Positions 52,502 through 61,420 of a stretch of DNA of 64,000 bases are shown here, one piece after another (position 1 is the first letter of the stretch; the number at the start of each line of letters is the position of its first letter). The position numbers were made by a program, and so were the translations under genes. Location: assembly GCA_021371855.1 (NCBI GenBank), contig JAJFVL010000055.1, positions 62,001 to 126,000 of the forward strand, given 5' to 3'. A model generated the notes under the pieces. That model did not search any database. It saw nothing but the letters and a program-made list of their open reading frames with translations, and was not told the DNA's origin. This stretch comes from Bacteroidales bacterium. GTDB taxonomy: Bacteria > Bacteroidota > Bacteroidia > Bacteroidales > VadinHA17.

Positions 52502-52622
52502 GCACGGACCACAGATCCGCACTAACAACATACCCACTATTTGCCGGTACTGATTAAGCGAAGCGTAATCCGTGCCAGAATTTAAAAATAAAACTGTAGG
52601 ATCACAGATCAGCATTAACAAC
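52502..52622. repeat. Nested direct and inverted repeats
   Basis: CACAGATCCGCACTAACAAC (52510-52529) recurs at 52603-52622 with two mismatches. GCACGGA (52502-52508) and TCCGTGC (52569-52575) form an inverted pair around an internal AAGCGAAGCG palindrome-like core. No coding capacity; REP- or BIME-like. It lies between the pepP-like gene and pntB. Confidence 0.55.
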
Positions 52623-52633
52623 AGGCTAAGTAA

Positions 52634-54070
52634 TTATAAGCTTTTCACTTCGTTAATAAGGTTCTGTAAAGTTACCTTTGCATCGCCAAATAACATTTTT
52701 GTCTTATCGTCATAGAAAAGCATATTCTCGATAGCTGCGTAACCCTTTCCCATACCGCGTTTCATGACAATAACATTTTTAGCGTCGCGTGCTTTTATTA
52801 TCGGCATGCCATATATCGGACTTGAAGGATCATCTTCCGCAGCCGGATTTACGACATCATTTGCACCGATCACAACAAGGACATCAGTATTTGGAAGATC
52901 AGGGTTTATCACCTCACTCTCAATAAGCTGTTCATAAGGCACATCTGCTTCAGCAAGCAACACATTCATGTGCCCTGGCATACGTCCGGCAACAGGATGA
53001 ATAGCATATTTAACCTCAACGCCTTTTTCACCAAGAAGCTTATCCAATTCATGGCAGAGATGCTGGGCCTGCGCAACAGCAAGTCCATAACCCGGAACAA
53101 TAACAACCTTTTTTGAATAGCTTAAAAGCACTGCGGCATCCGAGACAGATATTTCTTTTACAGATTTTCCAATAGCCAAATTTGTTTGCCCGCCACCACC
53201 GAATACTCCAACAATCACATTAAGCAAAGATCGGTTCATTGCCCTGCACATAAGAATGGTAAGTATAGTACCGGCAGAACCGACAAGTATCCCACCTGTC
53301 AGCATTGCCTGGTTACTGTAAAGAAATCCTCCCATTGCAGCAGCCACACCGGTAAAAGAGTTCAGAAGCGAGATGACGACCGGCATATCTGCACCTCCTA
53401 TAGGCATAACAAATAGAACACCATACACTATGGCAATTACAAACAAAATATATATCAACGGCATCAGCTCGCTGCTGGATGTGACATTGCGCGTCATAAT
53501 GAACACAATAAGACCTATCAGTACCGCAAGGATAGTCAGATTCACAAACTTCATCACCTTAATGCGCATATCACCAATCCAGCCATCAAGTTTTCCAAAA
53601 GCAATCATACTGCCTGCCCAGGATACCGTGCCTATCATGAGCCCCAGAAGAATTGCAAGAACATGCCCGTTAGCCATCCCGCTCTTTGCTATCAGCTCAG
53701 AACTTACATGCGGAAACTCCAATATTGAAATAAGAGCCGCAGCGGCACCTCCCATACCGTTAAAGAAAGAGACAAGTTGTGGCATGGCAGTCATCTTTAC
53801 CCGCTTTGCAATTACCCACCCGATTACAGTTCCAATTGCTATCGCAGAAAGAATAAATCCTAAATTTCCTATTGGCCTGCCATCTTTCTTATGAAAGAGT
53901 ATTGTGGCAATTATTGCCAGTCCCATGCCAATTGCCGAAAGAATATTACCCCGTCGTGCTGTAAGCGGGTGGCTTAACATTTTCAGTCCTAAAATAAAAA
54001 GGACAGATGTAACTACGTAGGTTATTTCAAGAATTGAGATACCTGAAGAAAATGGAGATATATCATTCAT
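52634..54070 (-). CDS. pntB: NAD(P) transhydrogenase subunit beta
   Basis: Membrane and NADP(H)-binding subunit of the proton-translocating transhydrogenase, which uses the proton gradient to pass hydride from NADH to NADP+. The 478 residues have about nine N-terminal membrane helices and a C-terminal domain III with VPGYGLAVAQAQH, GRMPGHMNVLLAEA, and VVIGANDVVNPAA, ending in KMLFGDAKVTL. Complete in length. Last gene of pntAA-pntAB-pntB. Confidence 0.96.
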   Translation of the reverse strand: MNDISPFSSGISILEITYVVTSVLFILGLKMLSHPLTARRGNILSAIGMGLAIIATILFHKKDGRPIGNLGFILSAIAIGTVIGWVIAKRVKMTAMPQLVSFFNGMGGAAAALISILEFPHVSSELIAKSGMANGHVLAILLGLMIGTVSWAGSMIAFGKLDGWIGDMRIKVMKFVNLTILAVLIGLIVFIMTRNVTSSSELMPLIYILFVIAIVYGVLFVMPIGGADMPVVISLLNSFTGVAAAMGGFLYSNQAMLTGGILVGSAGTILTILMCRAMNRSLLNVIVGVFGGGGQTNLAIGKSVKEISVSDAAVLLSYSKKVVIVPGYGLAVAQAQHLCHELDKLLGEKGVEVKYAIHPVAGRMPGHMNVLLAEADVPYEQLIESEVINPDLPNTDVLVVIGANDVVNPAAEDDPSSPIYGMPIIKARDAKNVIVMKRGMGKGYAAIENMLFYDDKTKMLFGDAKVTLQNLINEVKSL

Positions 54071-54101
54071 TCTGTTGATCTTTAGTATTTTCTACTCAAC
54101 T

Positions 54102-54407
54102 CTATTGTTTCTTTTTCTTGAACATTTCAAGCATCCTGTCGGTGACAACAAAACCTCCGACAACATTAAGCGTACCCAGTACAACTGCCAGAAAACCAAC
54201 TACCATTGATCCGGTAGTCTCAGCATGCCCCATAACTATAATAGCTCCTAATATCACAACTCCATGTATTGCATTTGCTCCCGACATCAGAGGGGTATGA
54301 AGTATTGCAGGGACATGACTTATCACCTCAATACCAAGAAATACTGAAAGGATCACAATAAAAATTGTCTCCCGGTGCATTAAGAAAAACTCCAGATAAT
54401 TTTCCAT
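54102..54407 (-). CDS. pntAB: NAD(P) transhydrogenase subunit alpha, part 2
   Basis: Small membrane subunit of 101 residues with three hydrophobic helices (domain II alpha): FFLMHRETIFIVILSVFLG, SHVPAILHTPLMSGANAIHG and LAVVLGTLNVVGGFVVTDRM. In E. coli it is the C-terminal part of PntA; here it is separate, as in many Bacteroidota. The frame extends seven codons upstream to TTG inside pntAA; the ATG at 54407 is chosen, 7 bases after pntAA ends. 31 bases before pntB. Confidence 0.93.
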   Translation of the reverse strand: MENYLEFFLMHRETIFIVILSVFLGIEVISHVPAILHTPLMSGANAIHGVVILGAIIVMGHAETTGSMVVGFLAVVLGTLNVVGGFVVTDRMLEMFKKKKQ

Positions 54408-54414
54408 GATACGA

Positions 54415-55545
54415 TTATTTGATATCAAGCATCAGTTTTATCCGCTGACTGATGTACTCTTTGCCAAAAACAGCAGTTGTTCCATTCACAATGTCATCCT
54501 CCATATTGAGTTTGAGGTTGCCTCCTTTATCGACCATTATTTTAAGGAGGTTGATAACGTTGCAGCCAAACATTTTACTTGCATCAGTCGGCATTTCGGA
54601 GGCATAGTCGGTTTTACCGATAATATTCACTCCGTTCACAACAATGTTCTTCCCGTTCTCTGTCAGTTCGCAGTTGCCTCCTGAGGAAGCAGCAAGATCA
54701 ACAATAACTGATCCTGGTCTCATTGATTTAACGGTTTCTTTCACCACCAGAACAGGAGCTTTTCTTCCGGGTATCTTGGCAGTGGCAATTACCACATCAG
54801 TTGCAATAGCCCGTTGCTGAATAAGTTCCTGCTGTTTCCTTCCAAACTCCCCGGTTTGCTCCACAGCATACCCGCCTGCAGCAGCATCTTCCCTGGCTCC
54901 TTCCACCTCTACAAACTTTGCTCCCAGACTCTTAACTTCCTCTTTTACTGCAGACCTCACATCGAACACCTCTACGACAGCCCCAAGCTTACGGGCTATG
55001 GCAACTGCCTGTAATCCGGCTACTCCTGCTCCCAGTATCAGCACTTTTGCCGGTTTTATTGTTCCGGCGGCCGACATGAACATTGGAAAGAACCGCGGTA
55101 ATAACGATGCGGCTTCCAGAACTGCTTTATACCCCGACACTGTTGCCATAGAAGAAAGGATATCCATAGATTGTGCTCTTGAAGTTCTTGGAATAAGATC
55201 AAGTGCAAGAACTGTCAATCCCTTCAGACGGATTGTTTCCAGCCACTTGCTGTTTTCAACCGGACTGAGTACACAGCAGAGGACCTGCCCCTCTCTGAAA
55301 GTATCAATATCATCCTCGAGAGGTGGATTAACAGATAACAACATTTCAGATTTAGCGATGACTTCGTTACGGTCAACCGTTTGCGCACCCGCTGTTCTGT
55401 AAGAAGTGTCATCAGTATAAGCCCTGTCTCCGGCACCATGTTCAACCAATACTTCAATTCCCATTTTCAGCAATACGGGTACTTCACCGGGAAGAATGGC
55501 CACCCTTTTTTCAGTTGCATTCTCCCTTAGAATTCCTATTATCAT
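54415..55545 (-). CDS. pntAA: NAD(P) transhydrogenase subunit alpha, part 1
   Basis: Peripheral NAD(H)-binding subunit (domain I) of 376 residues, alanine dehydrogenase-like. It shows GILRENATEKRVAILPG, PRTSRAQSMDILSSMA, the Rossmann motif LILGAGVAGLQAVAIARKLGA, DVRSAVKEEVKSLGA and VIVDLAASSGGNCE. First gene of the transhydrogenase operon. With the hydrogenase genes further on it speaks for active balancing of NADH and NADPH. Confidence 0.96.
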   Translation of the reverse strand: MIIGILRENATEKRVAILPGEVPVLLKMGIEVLVEHGAGDRAYTDDTSYRTAGAQTVDRNEVIAKSEMLLSVNPPLEDDIDTFREGQVLCCVLSPVENSKWLETIRLKGLTVLALDLIPRTSRAQSMDILSSMATVSGYKAVLEAASLLPRFFPMFMSAAGTIKPAKVLILGAGVAGLQAVAIARKLGAVVEVFDVRSAVKEEVKSLGAKFVEVEGAREDAAAGGYAVEQTGEFGRKQQELIQQRAIATDVVIATAKIPGRKAPVLVVKETVKSMRPGSVIVDLAASSGGNCELTENGKNIVVNGVNIIGKTDYASEMPTDASKMFGCNVINLLKIMVDKGGNLKLNMEDDIVNGTTAVFGKEYISQRIKLMLDIK

Positions 55546-55671
55546 AAAGCATGAGTTTGAGTGCTAAAACAAATTGTACTCTAATATAGTAAACAATAAG
55601 TTATACTCAATCCATGGATGCTAAAAAAATGAATTACAGTTACCGATTACCTGAAGAGAGATATAAAATCC

Positions 55672-57834
55672 CTATTTTCCGAAAAAGTTACTTAACCAGA
55701 ATTTATATTCTTCAGTTCTAAGATGCTCAGCTTTTGCGCCCCTTAATCCATGACGGCCGCCCGGGTAGAGCATGAATTCAAAGGATTTCCCTTCATCCTG
55801 CAACCTTGAAATGAGATATATGGAATTCTGCATATGCACATTGTCATCCATATCTCCGTGGGTTATATATAATTTTCCTTTATAGTTCCTGGCAAAAGTA
55901 AGAGCCGAACCATCCCTGTATCCTTCAGCATTATCCTGTGGTCTATCCATAAAACGTTCGGTATAAATGTCATCATAAAGACGATAATCGGTAACGGATG
56001 ATTCTGCAAATCCGTGTGTCCAGTATCCCGCTCCTTTCGTTAATGCAAGGCAGGTCAGGTACCCGCCATATGAGCTTCCTGTAATTCCTATTTTTGTTCC
56101 ATCCACATAAGGCTTTGCAAGTAACCATTTCACAGCATCTTCATAGTCAAGGATCTCCCATTTACCCAGAGAGCGATAAAGATAATCAAGACCCCTTTTC
56201 CCAAACCGACCGGAGCCACGATGATCAACAATGAAAGTAATAATGTCATTCTGTGATTTCCATGAAGGGGAATTGCCTATCCATCTGTTACTGACCTCAG
56301 ATGAGTTTGGCCCGCCGTAAATTTCGAAAATAACAGGATATTTTTTTGACTGATCAAAATTGACCGGGTATGTTATTATTGCCGGCATGGCAAACAGCCC
56401 GTCAGAAGTCATGATCTTAACCATTTCAGATCTTGAATTTTTTGAAGCATCAAATGGTGGTTGTTCAAATTTATATATCTCTCTTATGACGTTTGCCTTT
56501 TTATCAAGTGCAATAATGGACCCGGCACTGACAATACTGTTCCATGTATCAATAAAATAATTGCCTTTGGGAGAAATACTGACATCATGAGTTCCATTAC
56601 CGTTTGTTATCTGAAGTAAGTTCTTTCCTGTCAGATCGACCATAAAAAAGTGTTTGTCAGTTGATTCCCTTCCTGTCGCGTAAAAATAAACCACTTTCAT
56701 ATCTTCATCCACTCTTTCAATGCCTGTAACACTGAAGTCAAAATCTGTAAGCCGACTGATAAGTCTACCATCCCATCCGAAATAGTAAAGATTCTCCCAG
56801 TCATTTCTGTAACTTCTCACTATAAATCCGGAACCGTTTTTCATCACATAAATATCCTCATAGAATTCCACCCATGTCTTTCTGCTTTCATCATATATCT
56901 GTTTAAAATCACCTGTCGAAGGATCAGCAAGAATGATTTTAATGTCATTCTGATCACGGTTAACTATCTGTACAGCAAGTTTTTTACTGTCGGGAGTCCA
57001 GAACGGCCATGCAATATACTGGTCAACATTGTAATCTGTTTTAACCCATGTGGTTCTACCTGAAACAATATCAGCAATACCCATCTTAACCTTTGGATTG
57101 GGGTCGCCGGGTTTTGGATATGGAGTAGCCTCAATCTTTCCATGAATACCATCAGCCTCATCAAGCCTGTTCAACGTGAAGACAGGAACATCTGTTTCAT
57201 CCGTTCTCAGGAATGCAAGTTTATTTCCGTCGGGCGACCACCAGAAGGCAGCATAATGGCTTTGACGGCCGAGTATTTCTTCCATATAAACCCATGAAGA
57301 GTAACCGTTATAAATTTTTTCAGAAGCATCATACGAAAGCCTGATCTCTTTGTCAGCGGTAAGATCATAAACATAAAGATCCTTATTCTTCGTGTATGCT
57401 ATTTTTTTTCCGTCAGGTGAAAACCGTGCATTCACTTCGGCAACTTTATCATTGGTAAGTCTTTTCAGTTCCCTGCAACCGTCTTTATAAAAGTAAAGAT
57501 CATTATTCTTCACCAGAACGACACTTTTATCTACCGGGCTTATCGCATCGTTCTCAGATAATGTCATTCCCTGTGGAAGAAACTGTAGAAATTGGTCCCT
57601 GTCTGATTTTACAGGAAGTACAATAGTCTCTTTTGCTGTTTTAATATCGACATTTTTTACGACGGGATTATTACCTGAATCCAATGTCCTTATCAGATAA
57701 TGTGTATCATCGGTCCAGCCCAGGATAACAACCTGATTACTTACGCGTTTTGGCATCCGAGCATTTGCACTGACATTTATTGTAACCAAAATAATCAGAA
57801 AGATTATAAACCGGAGGAAATTGATACATGTCAT
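55672..57834 (-). CDS. S9 family peptidase, dipeptidyl peptidase IV type
   Basis: Secreted or periplasmic prolyl dipeptidase of 720 residues. Signal peptide about 1-25 (ends VSANA). An eight-bladed DPP-IV N-terminal propeller (about 35-490) contains YMEEILGRQSHYAAFWWSPDG, with the Glu used for N-terminus recognition, and the C-terminal alpha/beta-hydrolase has the nucleophile GSSYGGYLT, Asp in HGDMDDNVHMQNS and His in YPGGRHGLRG. The complete triad points to an active enzyme. Releases X-Pro dipeptides; fits a peptide-fermenting life. Monocistronic. Confidence 0.94.
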   Translation of the reverse strand: MTCINFLRFIIFLIILVTINVSANARMPKRVSNQVVILGWTDDTHYLIRTLDSGNNPVVKNVDIKTAKETIVLPVKSDRDQFLQFLPQGMTLSENDAISPVDKSVVLVKNNDLYFYKDGCRELKRLTNDKVAEVNARFSPDGKKIAYTKNKDLYVYDLTADKEIRLSYDASEKIYNGYSSWVYMEEILGRQSHYAAFWWSPDGNKLAFLRTDETDVPVFTLNRLDEADGIHGKIEATPYPKPGDPNPKVKMGIADIVSGRTTWVKTDYNVDQYIAWPFWTPDSKKLAVQIVNRDQNDIKIILADPSTGDFKQIYDESRKTWVEFYEDIYVMKNGSGFIVRSYRNDWENLYYFGWDGRLISRLTDFDFSVTGIERVDEDMKVVYFYATGRESTDKHFFMVDLTGKNLLQITNGNGTHDVSISPKGNYFIDTWNSIVSAGSIIALDKKANVIREIYKFEQPPFDASKNSRSEMVKIMTSDGLFAMPAIITYPVNFDQSKKYPVIFEIYGGPNSSEVSNRWIGNSPSWKSQNDIITFIVDHRGSGRFGKRGLDYLYRSLGKWEILDYEDAVKWLLAKPYVDGTKIGITGSSYGGYLTCLALTKGAGYWTHGFAESSVTDYRLYDDIYTERFMDRPQDNAEGYRDGSALTFARNYKGKLYITHGDMDDNVHMQNSIYLISRLQDEGKSFEFMLYPGGRHGLRGAKAEHLRTEEYKFWLSNFFGK

Positions 57835-58209
57835 AAATTGGAATTTTATAATAAAGATATTTCATAATCAGGGAGACAAAAATATGAAATTTTCAATGGT
57901 AATTGATGAATAGTGCTTAATGAGATAAAATCTGATAATTAATAAACATTTCGTACTTTTGCTTCACTCTATAAATTGCCGCGTATGGAAATCCATACCT
58001 CGTATTGTTGCTTGGAATTTTTTTTAACACAGGAAAGTACGAAGTCTACTTAAAATGTTTGCTGTTCATTATTTAGAAGCAATACAAACTTCTGTTATTT
58101 TATTAACATTGTTATTATTTTCACAAAGATTATTATCTTTGCACCGGATTTTCAAAAGAATACCAAGGGATAAATTAACACTATAAATCAGACGATTACG
58201 TTTAAGCAA
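57835..58209. other. Divergent gap with two -7 elements upstream of the hydrogenase-linked operon
   Basis: No gene in these 375 bases. Two plus-strand sequences match TANNTTTG exactly: TACTTTTG (57954-57961) and TATCTTTG (58134-58141). The second lies 68 nt before the first DRTGG gene, with a TTG 22 nt upstream as a weak -33 element; the first has no -33 partner. The operon may therefore have two start points. The intervening sequence is AT-rich and shows no hairpin worth naming. Confidence 0.5.
58134..58141 (+). promoter_or_regulatory. -7 element of the hydrogenase-linked operon
   Basis: TATCTTTG is identical to the -7 elements before ugd and rpsA; 68 nt upstream of the first DRTGG gene. 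Spacing to the nearest TTG is long (22 nt). Confidence 0.5.
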
Positions 58210-58554
58210 ATGACTATCAAAGAAATAATCGGTAAAGTAGATGGAACGGCTATTTGTTGTGAAGATAAGCTTTCTTCTACTGTAGAGTACGCTTTTGCCT
58301 CTGATCTCATGAGCGATGTGCTTACCCTTGAAAAAGAGAACATGTTGCTGATAACTGGTTTGGCAAATCTTCAAGTAATAAGAACCGCTGAAATGTCAGA
58401 CATATTCTGTATAATTTTCGCAAGGAACAAGAAAATTGGAGGAGAAATAATATCATTGGCCAGAGAGAACAATATAATACTCATAGAGAGCCCTCATTCC
58501 GTTTTTCATATATCAGGCGAATTATACAAAGCCGGGATTAAATCAATCTACTAG
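58210..58554 (+). CDS. DRTGG domain protein, first copy
   Basis: Small protein of 114 residues, a stand-alone DRTGG domain. Recognised by the layout EYAFASDLMSDVLTL, LLITGLANLQVIRTAEMSD, IIFARNKKIGGEIISLARENNI and the final SVFHISGELYKAGIKSIY. DRTGG domains occur in phosphotransacetylase N-termini and as free proteins in hydrogenase gene clusters of anaerobes; ligand unknown. It starts the operon and its stop is 3 bases before the HATPase start. Confidence 0.8.
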   Translation: MTIKEIIGKVDGTAICCEDKLSSTVEYAFASDLMSDVLTLEKENMLLITGLANLQVIRTAEMSDIFCIIFARNKKIGGEIISLARENNIILIESPHSVFHISGELYKAGIKSIY

Positions 58555-58557
58555 CTG

Positions 58558-58995
58558 ATGCAATTCAGGCATAAAATAGCCGGAGGTGATTTTGCAAAAG
58601 CCGGGAATGTAGCAAGTTCTGTAAAGAAAGTTCTTCAACAATTAAATATCGACCATGTAATTTCAAAAAGAACAGTAATTGCATTGTATGAAGGAGAAGT
58701 AAATGTTGTCGCTCATGCATATTCAGGAATTATTGAAATAGAAATAGATGAAGAGAAGATTAAAATCATAATAACCGATAAAGGTCCTGGAATTGCAGAT
58801 ATAGATCAGGCTATGGTGGAAGGTTTTTCAACAGCGACACCCCAGGTAAGGGAAATGGGATTTGGAGCAGGTATGGGACTGTCGAATATGAAGAAAAACA
58901 GCGACTTTATGAAAATCTCAAGTATCGTGGAAGAAGGAACCGTTGTGGAACTTATAAACTATTTAAAACCAGATGCAAGACAAGAATCAAAATAA
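58558..58995 (+). CDS. HATPase-domain anti-sigma/kinase-like protein, first copy
   Basis: GHKL ATPase of 145 residues in the RsbW/SpoIIAB size class. N-box IALYEGEVNVVAHAYSG (Glu45, Asn49), G1 box DKGPGIAD, G2 box GFGAGMGLSNMKK. All ATP-site elements are intact, so kinase or ATP-dependent binding activity is likely. Its 3' end overlaps the hydrogenase-like gene by 23 bases. A target STAS protein is not in the operon. Confidence 0.83.
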   Translation: MQFRHKIAGGDFAKAGNVASSVKKVLQQLNIDHVISKRTVIALYEGEVNVVAHAYSGIIEIEIDEEKIKIIITDKGPGIADIDQAMVEGFSTATPQVREMGFGAGMGLSNMKKNSDFMKISSIVEEGTVVELINYLKPDARQESK

Positions 58996-60358
58996 GGATT
59001 TTCATCATGCATTAAAAGTAGATAATGACTTGTGCTTCGGTTGTACACATTGTATGACGGCTTGTCCTACCCAGGCTATCAGGGTAAAAAATGGCAAAGC
59101 TACAATCATTGCAAACCGATGTGTCGATTGTGGTCAATGTTACATTGCCTGTCCTGTCTCTGCAATCGATGTGGAACAGGACGATCTGGAGATGATCTTC
59201 AAATTTCCTGTCCGGGTTATCCTGATTCCAAGTGTCCTGATTGGCCAGTTCCCAAGGAAAATATTAACATCCGACATTTACGATGCCCTTAAGGAGATCG
59301 GCTTTACACATATTTTTGAGGTTGAGACCAGTATAGACATGGTTCTTGACTCGTACAAACAATTTATGGATGAGCATAAAGAACGACCAATGATCTCCAC
59401 GTTCTGCCCTGCTATTGTAAGACTCATTCAGGTAAAATACCCATCACTCGTTGGCAATCTGCTCAGAGTAAATCCCCCGATCAATATGTCGGCAGTCTAC
59501 TTTATGGAGAAACTAAAAGCAAGTGGGATCCGGGAAAATGAGATCGGATTGTTTTACGCAACTCCCTGTGCAGCAAAAATAGCGGCAATTAAAAGTCCTG
59601 TCGGAGAAATTAAGTCTCCTGTTACCGGTGTCATTAACATGAATTTCCTTTATAACAGGATCCTGAAATATCTGCAGAATAAACGCACTGATACGGGAGT
59701 ACATCATACCGACGATCTTACCTCCAAAGGTATTCTGTGGAGTCTTACCCGCGGCGAAGTGGTTCATGTCTCCGGACGTACCCTTGCTATTGATGGCATG
59801 AAAAATGTCAATGAATTTCTTGAGAATATTGAAAATGAGAAGTTCGACACTTTTGATTTTCTGGAACTCAGAGCCTGCGACGAGAGTTGTGCCGGAGGAA
59901 TTCTTATCAGCGGGAACCGATTTCTGACTGTGGAACGATTACAAAAACGTGCCTTAAGATATAAAGACCAGGAAACTACCCAGGAGCTTAAGACCAAAAA
60001 TGATTTTCAGAACATAAAAATAAATCAGTTTCTTGATAATATCGAACCAAGGCCAATGGGAAGGCTGGATGAGAACACTGCTATCGCTCTGAAGAAGATG
60101 GAACGGAAGCACCGTCTGATGTGTTTTCTTCCGGGATTAGACTGCGGAGGCTGCGGAGCTCCTGACTGTGAAACATTATCAGAAGACATCGTTCAGGGAA
60201 ATGCCCTGATATCGCAATGTGTTTTCATGCAGCAACAGATGATCAGCCAAAATCTGCTAAGCCCTGATCAGGCCAGACAGATCAATGAAGATATATGGGG
60301 AGGAGATAGACTAGGTAAAGACTGCAATAAAATAGAGCTTGAAGATGAAAATAACTGA
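58973..60358 (+). CDS. [FeFe]-hydrogenase-like iron-sulfur protein, putative sensory type
   Basis: Protein of 461 residues. Two ferredoxin-type 4Fe-4S sites: CFGCTHCMTAC (Cys21-31) and CVDCGQCYIAC (Cys50-60). The hydrogenase C-terminal-type domain keeps all four H-cluster cysteines: STFCPA (Cys145), ATPCAAK (Cys199) and RACDESC (Cys302, Cys306). The residue before Cys145, where catalytic enzymes have a proton-relay Cys, is Phe144. A C-terminal 4Fe-4S motif CGGCGAPDC (Cys391-399, with Cys416) follows. No PAS domain. This plan fits the putatively sensory hydrogenases found beside bifurcating hydrogenase operons, not the HydA catalytic subunit. ATG at 58973 overlaps the HATPase gene. Confidence 0.82.
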   Translation: MQDKNQNKDFHHALKVDNDLCFGCTHCMTACPTQAIRVKNGKATIIANRCVDCGQCYIACPVSAIDVEQDDLEMIFKFPVRVILIPSVLIGQFPRKILTSDIYDALKEIGFTHIFEVETSIDMVLDSYKQFMDEHKERPMISTFCPAIVRLIQVKYPSLVGNLLRVNPPINMSAVYFMEKLKASGIRENEIGLFYATPCAAKIAAIKSPVGEIKSPVTGVINMNFLYNRILKYLQNKRTDTGVHHTDDLTSKGILWSLTRGEVVHVSGRTLAIDGMKNVNEFLENIENEKFDTFDFLELRACDESCAGGILISGNRFLTVERLQKRALRYKDQETTQELKTKNDFQNIKINQFLDNIEPRPMGRLDENTAIALKKMERKHRLMCFLPGLDCGGCGAPDCETLSEDIVQGNALISQCVFMQQQMISQNLLSPDQARQINEDIWGGDRLGKDCNKIELEDENN

Positions 60359-60683
60359 TATAATAAAGGCACTGAATCTCAAAGTAATTTCAGGTCAGAA
60401 TGGCCTGACAAATGAAATTAAAGGCGGTTATGTTTCAGATCTTCTCAGCGATGTGATGGGAAATGCGAAAGAGGGTGAAGTATGGATCACTCTTCAGACA
60501 CATCAGAATATAATTGCTATCGCCTCACTAAAAGATCTTTCAGCAATAATTATTGTCAAAGGATCTGTTCCTGAAGCTGATACAATTGCCAAAAGTAATA
60601 CCGAAAATATCCCGGTCTTAAGTACCGATCAGGACACTTTCAGTATTGCCGGCCGTTTATTTGAATTATTGAAAAAGGAATGA
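60345..60683 (+). CDS. DRTGG domain protein, second copy
   Basis: Stand-alone DRTGG domain of 112 residues: MKITDIIKALNLKVISG, GGYVSDLLSDVMGNA, VWITLQTHQNIIAIASLKD, AIIIVKGSVPEADTI and VLSTDQDTFSIAGRLFELL. It is similar to the first copy in layout (SDLxSDV, then a hydrophobic strand) but only distantly in sequence. A TTG two codons upstream extends the frame; the ATG at 60345 is used and overlaps the previous gene by 14 bases. It overlaps the PHP gene by four (ATGA). Confidence 0.8.
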   Translation: MKITDIIKALNLKVISGQNGLTNEIKGGYVSDLLSDVMGNAKEGEVWITLQTHQNIIAIASLKDLSAIIIVKGSVPEADTIAKSNTENIPVLSTDQDTFSIAGRLFELLKKE

Positions 60684-61420
60684 AAATTTTCCGGGCAGAT
60701 TTGCATATTCATACTGTCCTCTCTCCATGTGGTGACCTGGACATGAGCCCGGTAAATATTGTTAATGAAGCAGCAAAGAAGGGTCTTGATATAATCGGGA
60801 TTACCGATCATAACTCCACCCGTCATTGCAATCTGATATCGAGGCTGGCAGCGGAGAAAGGGATTTTTGTAATGCAGGGGGCTGAAATAACAACAAAAGA
60901 AGAGGTTCATTGCCTCGCGTTCTTTGAAAATACTGATGCACTTAATCTGTTTCAGGAGTTTCTCGATGCAAACCTTCCTGATATACTTAATAATCCGGAA
61001 AAGTTCGGATATCAGGTTCAGGTTGATGAAAATGACATTGTTATCTTCGAAGAGAAGAGACTTCTGATAAATGCCATATCAAAATCATTTGAGGAGGTGG
61101 AAGCATTTGTTCATAGTCTGAAAGGAATATTTATCCCTGCACACATCGACAGGATGAAAAACAGCATTTACAGTCAGCTCGGATTTCTTCCGGAAAACAT
61201 GAAAGCCGATGCTCTCGAAATTTCAGCATTATCCACACCGGCGAAATTTGCTGCAATACATCCGGAAGTAAAAGAATTTTCATTAACAAGAAGTTCCGAT
61301 GCTCATTTCCCTGATTATATTGGTAAGGTATTCACTGACTTTTCAATTGAAAAACGGTCTTTTTCCGAAATAAAGATGGCCCTGAAAGGAACTGATGGGA
61401 GAAAAATCATTACAGAATGA
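60680..61420 (+). CDS. PHP-domain phosphoesterase
   Basis: Metal-dependent phosphoesterase of 246 residues. The PHP motifs are ADLHIHTVLSPCG (His9, His11), GITDHNSTRH, MQGAEITTKEEVHCLAFF, FIPAHIDRM and SSDAHFPDYIG. Similar genes sit in hydrogenase operons of fermentative anaerobes. It could remove a phosphate made or bound by the neighbouring HATPase proteins, or act on a nucleotide; the substrate is unknown. ATGA overlaps on both sides (start with DRTGG, end with HATPase) imply tight co-translation. Confidence 0.87.
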   Translation: MKIFRADLHIHTVLSPCGDLDMSPVNIVNEAAKKGLDIIGITDHNSTRHCNLISRLAAEKGIFVMQGAEITTKEEVHCLAFFENTDALNLFQEFLDANLPDILNNPEKFGYQVQVDENDIVIFEEKRLLINAISKSFEEVEAFVHSLKGIFIPAHIDRMKNSIYSQLGFLPENMKADALEISALSTPAKFAAIHPEVKEFSLTRSSDAHFPDYIGKVFTDFSIEKRSFSEIKMALKGTDGRKIITE

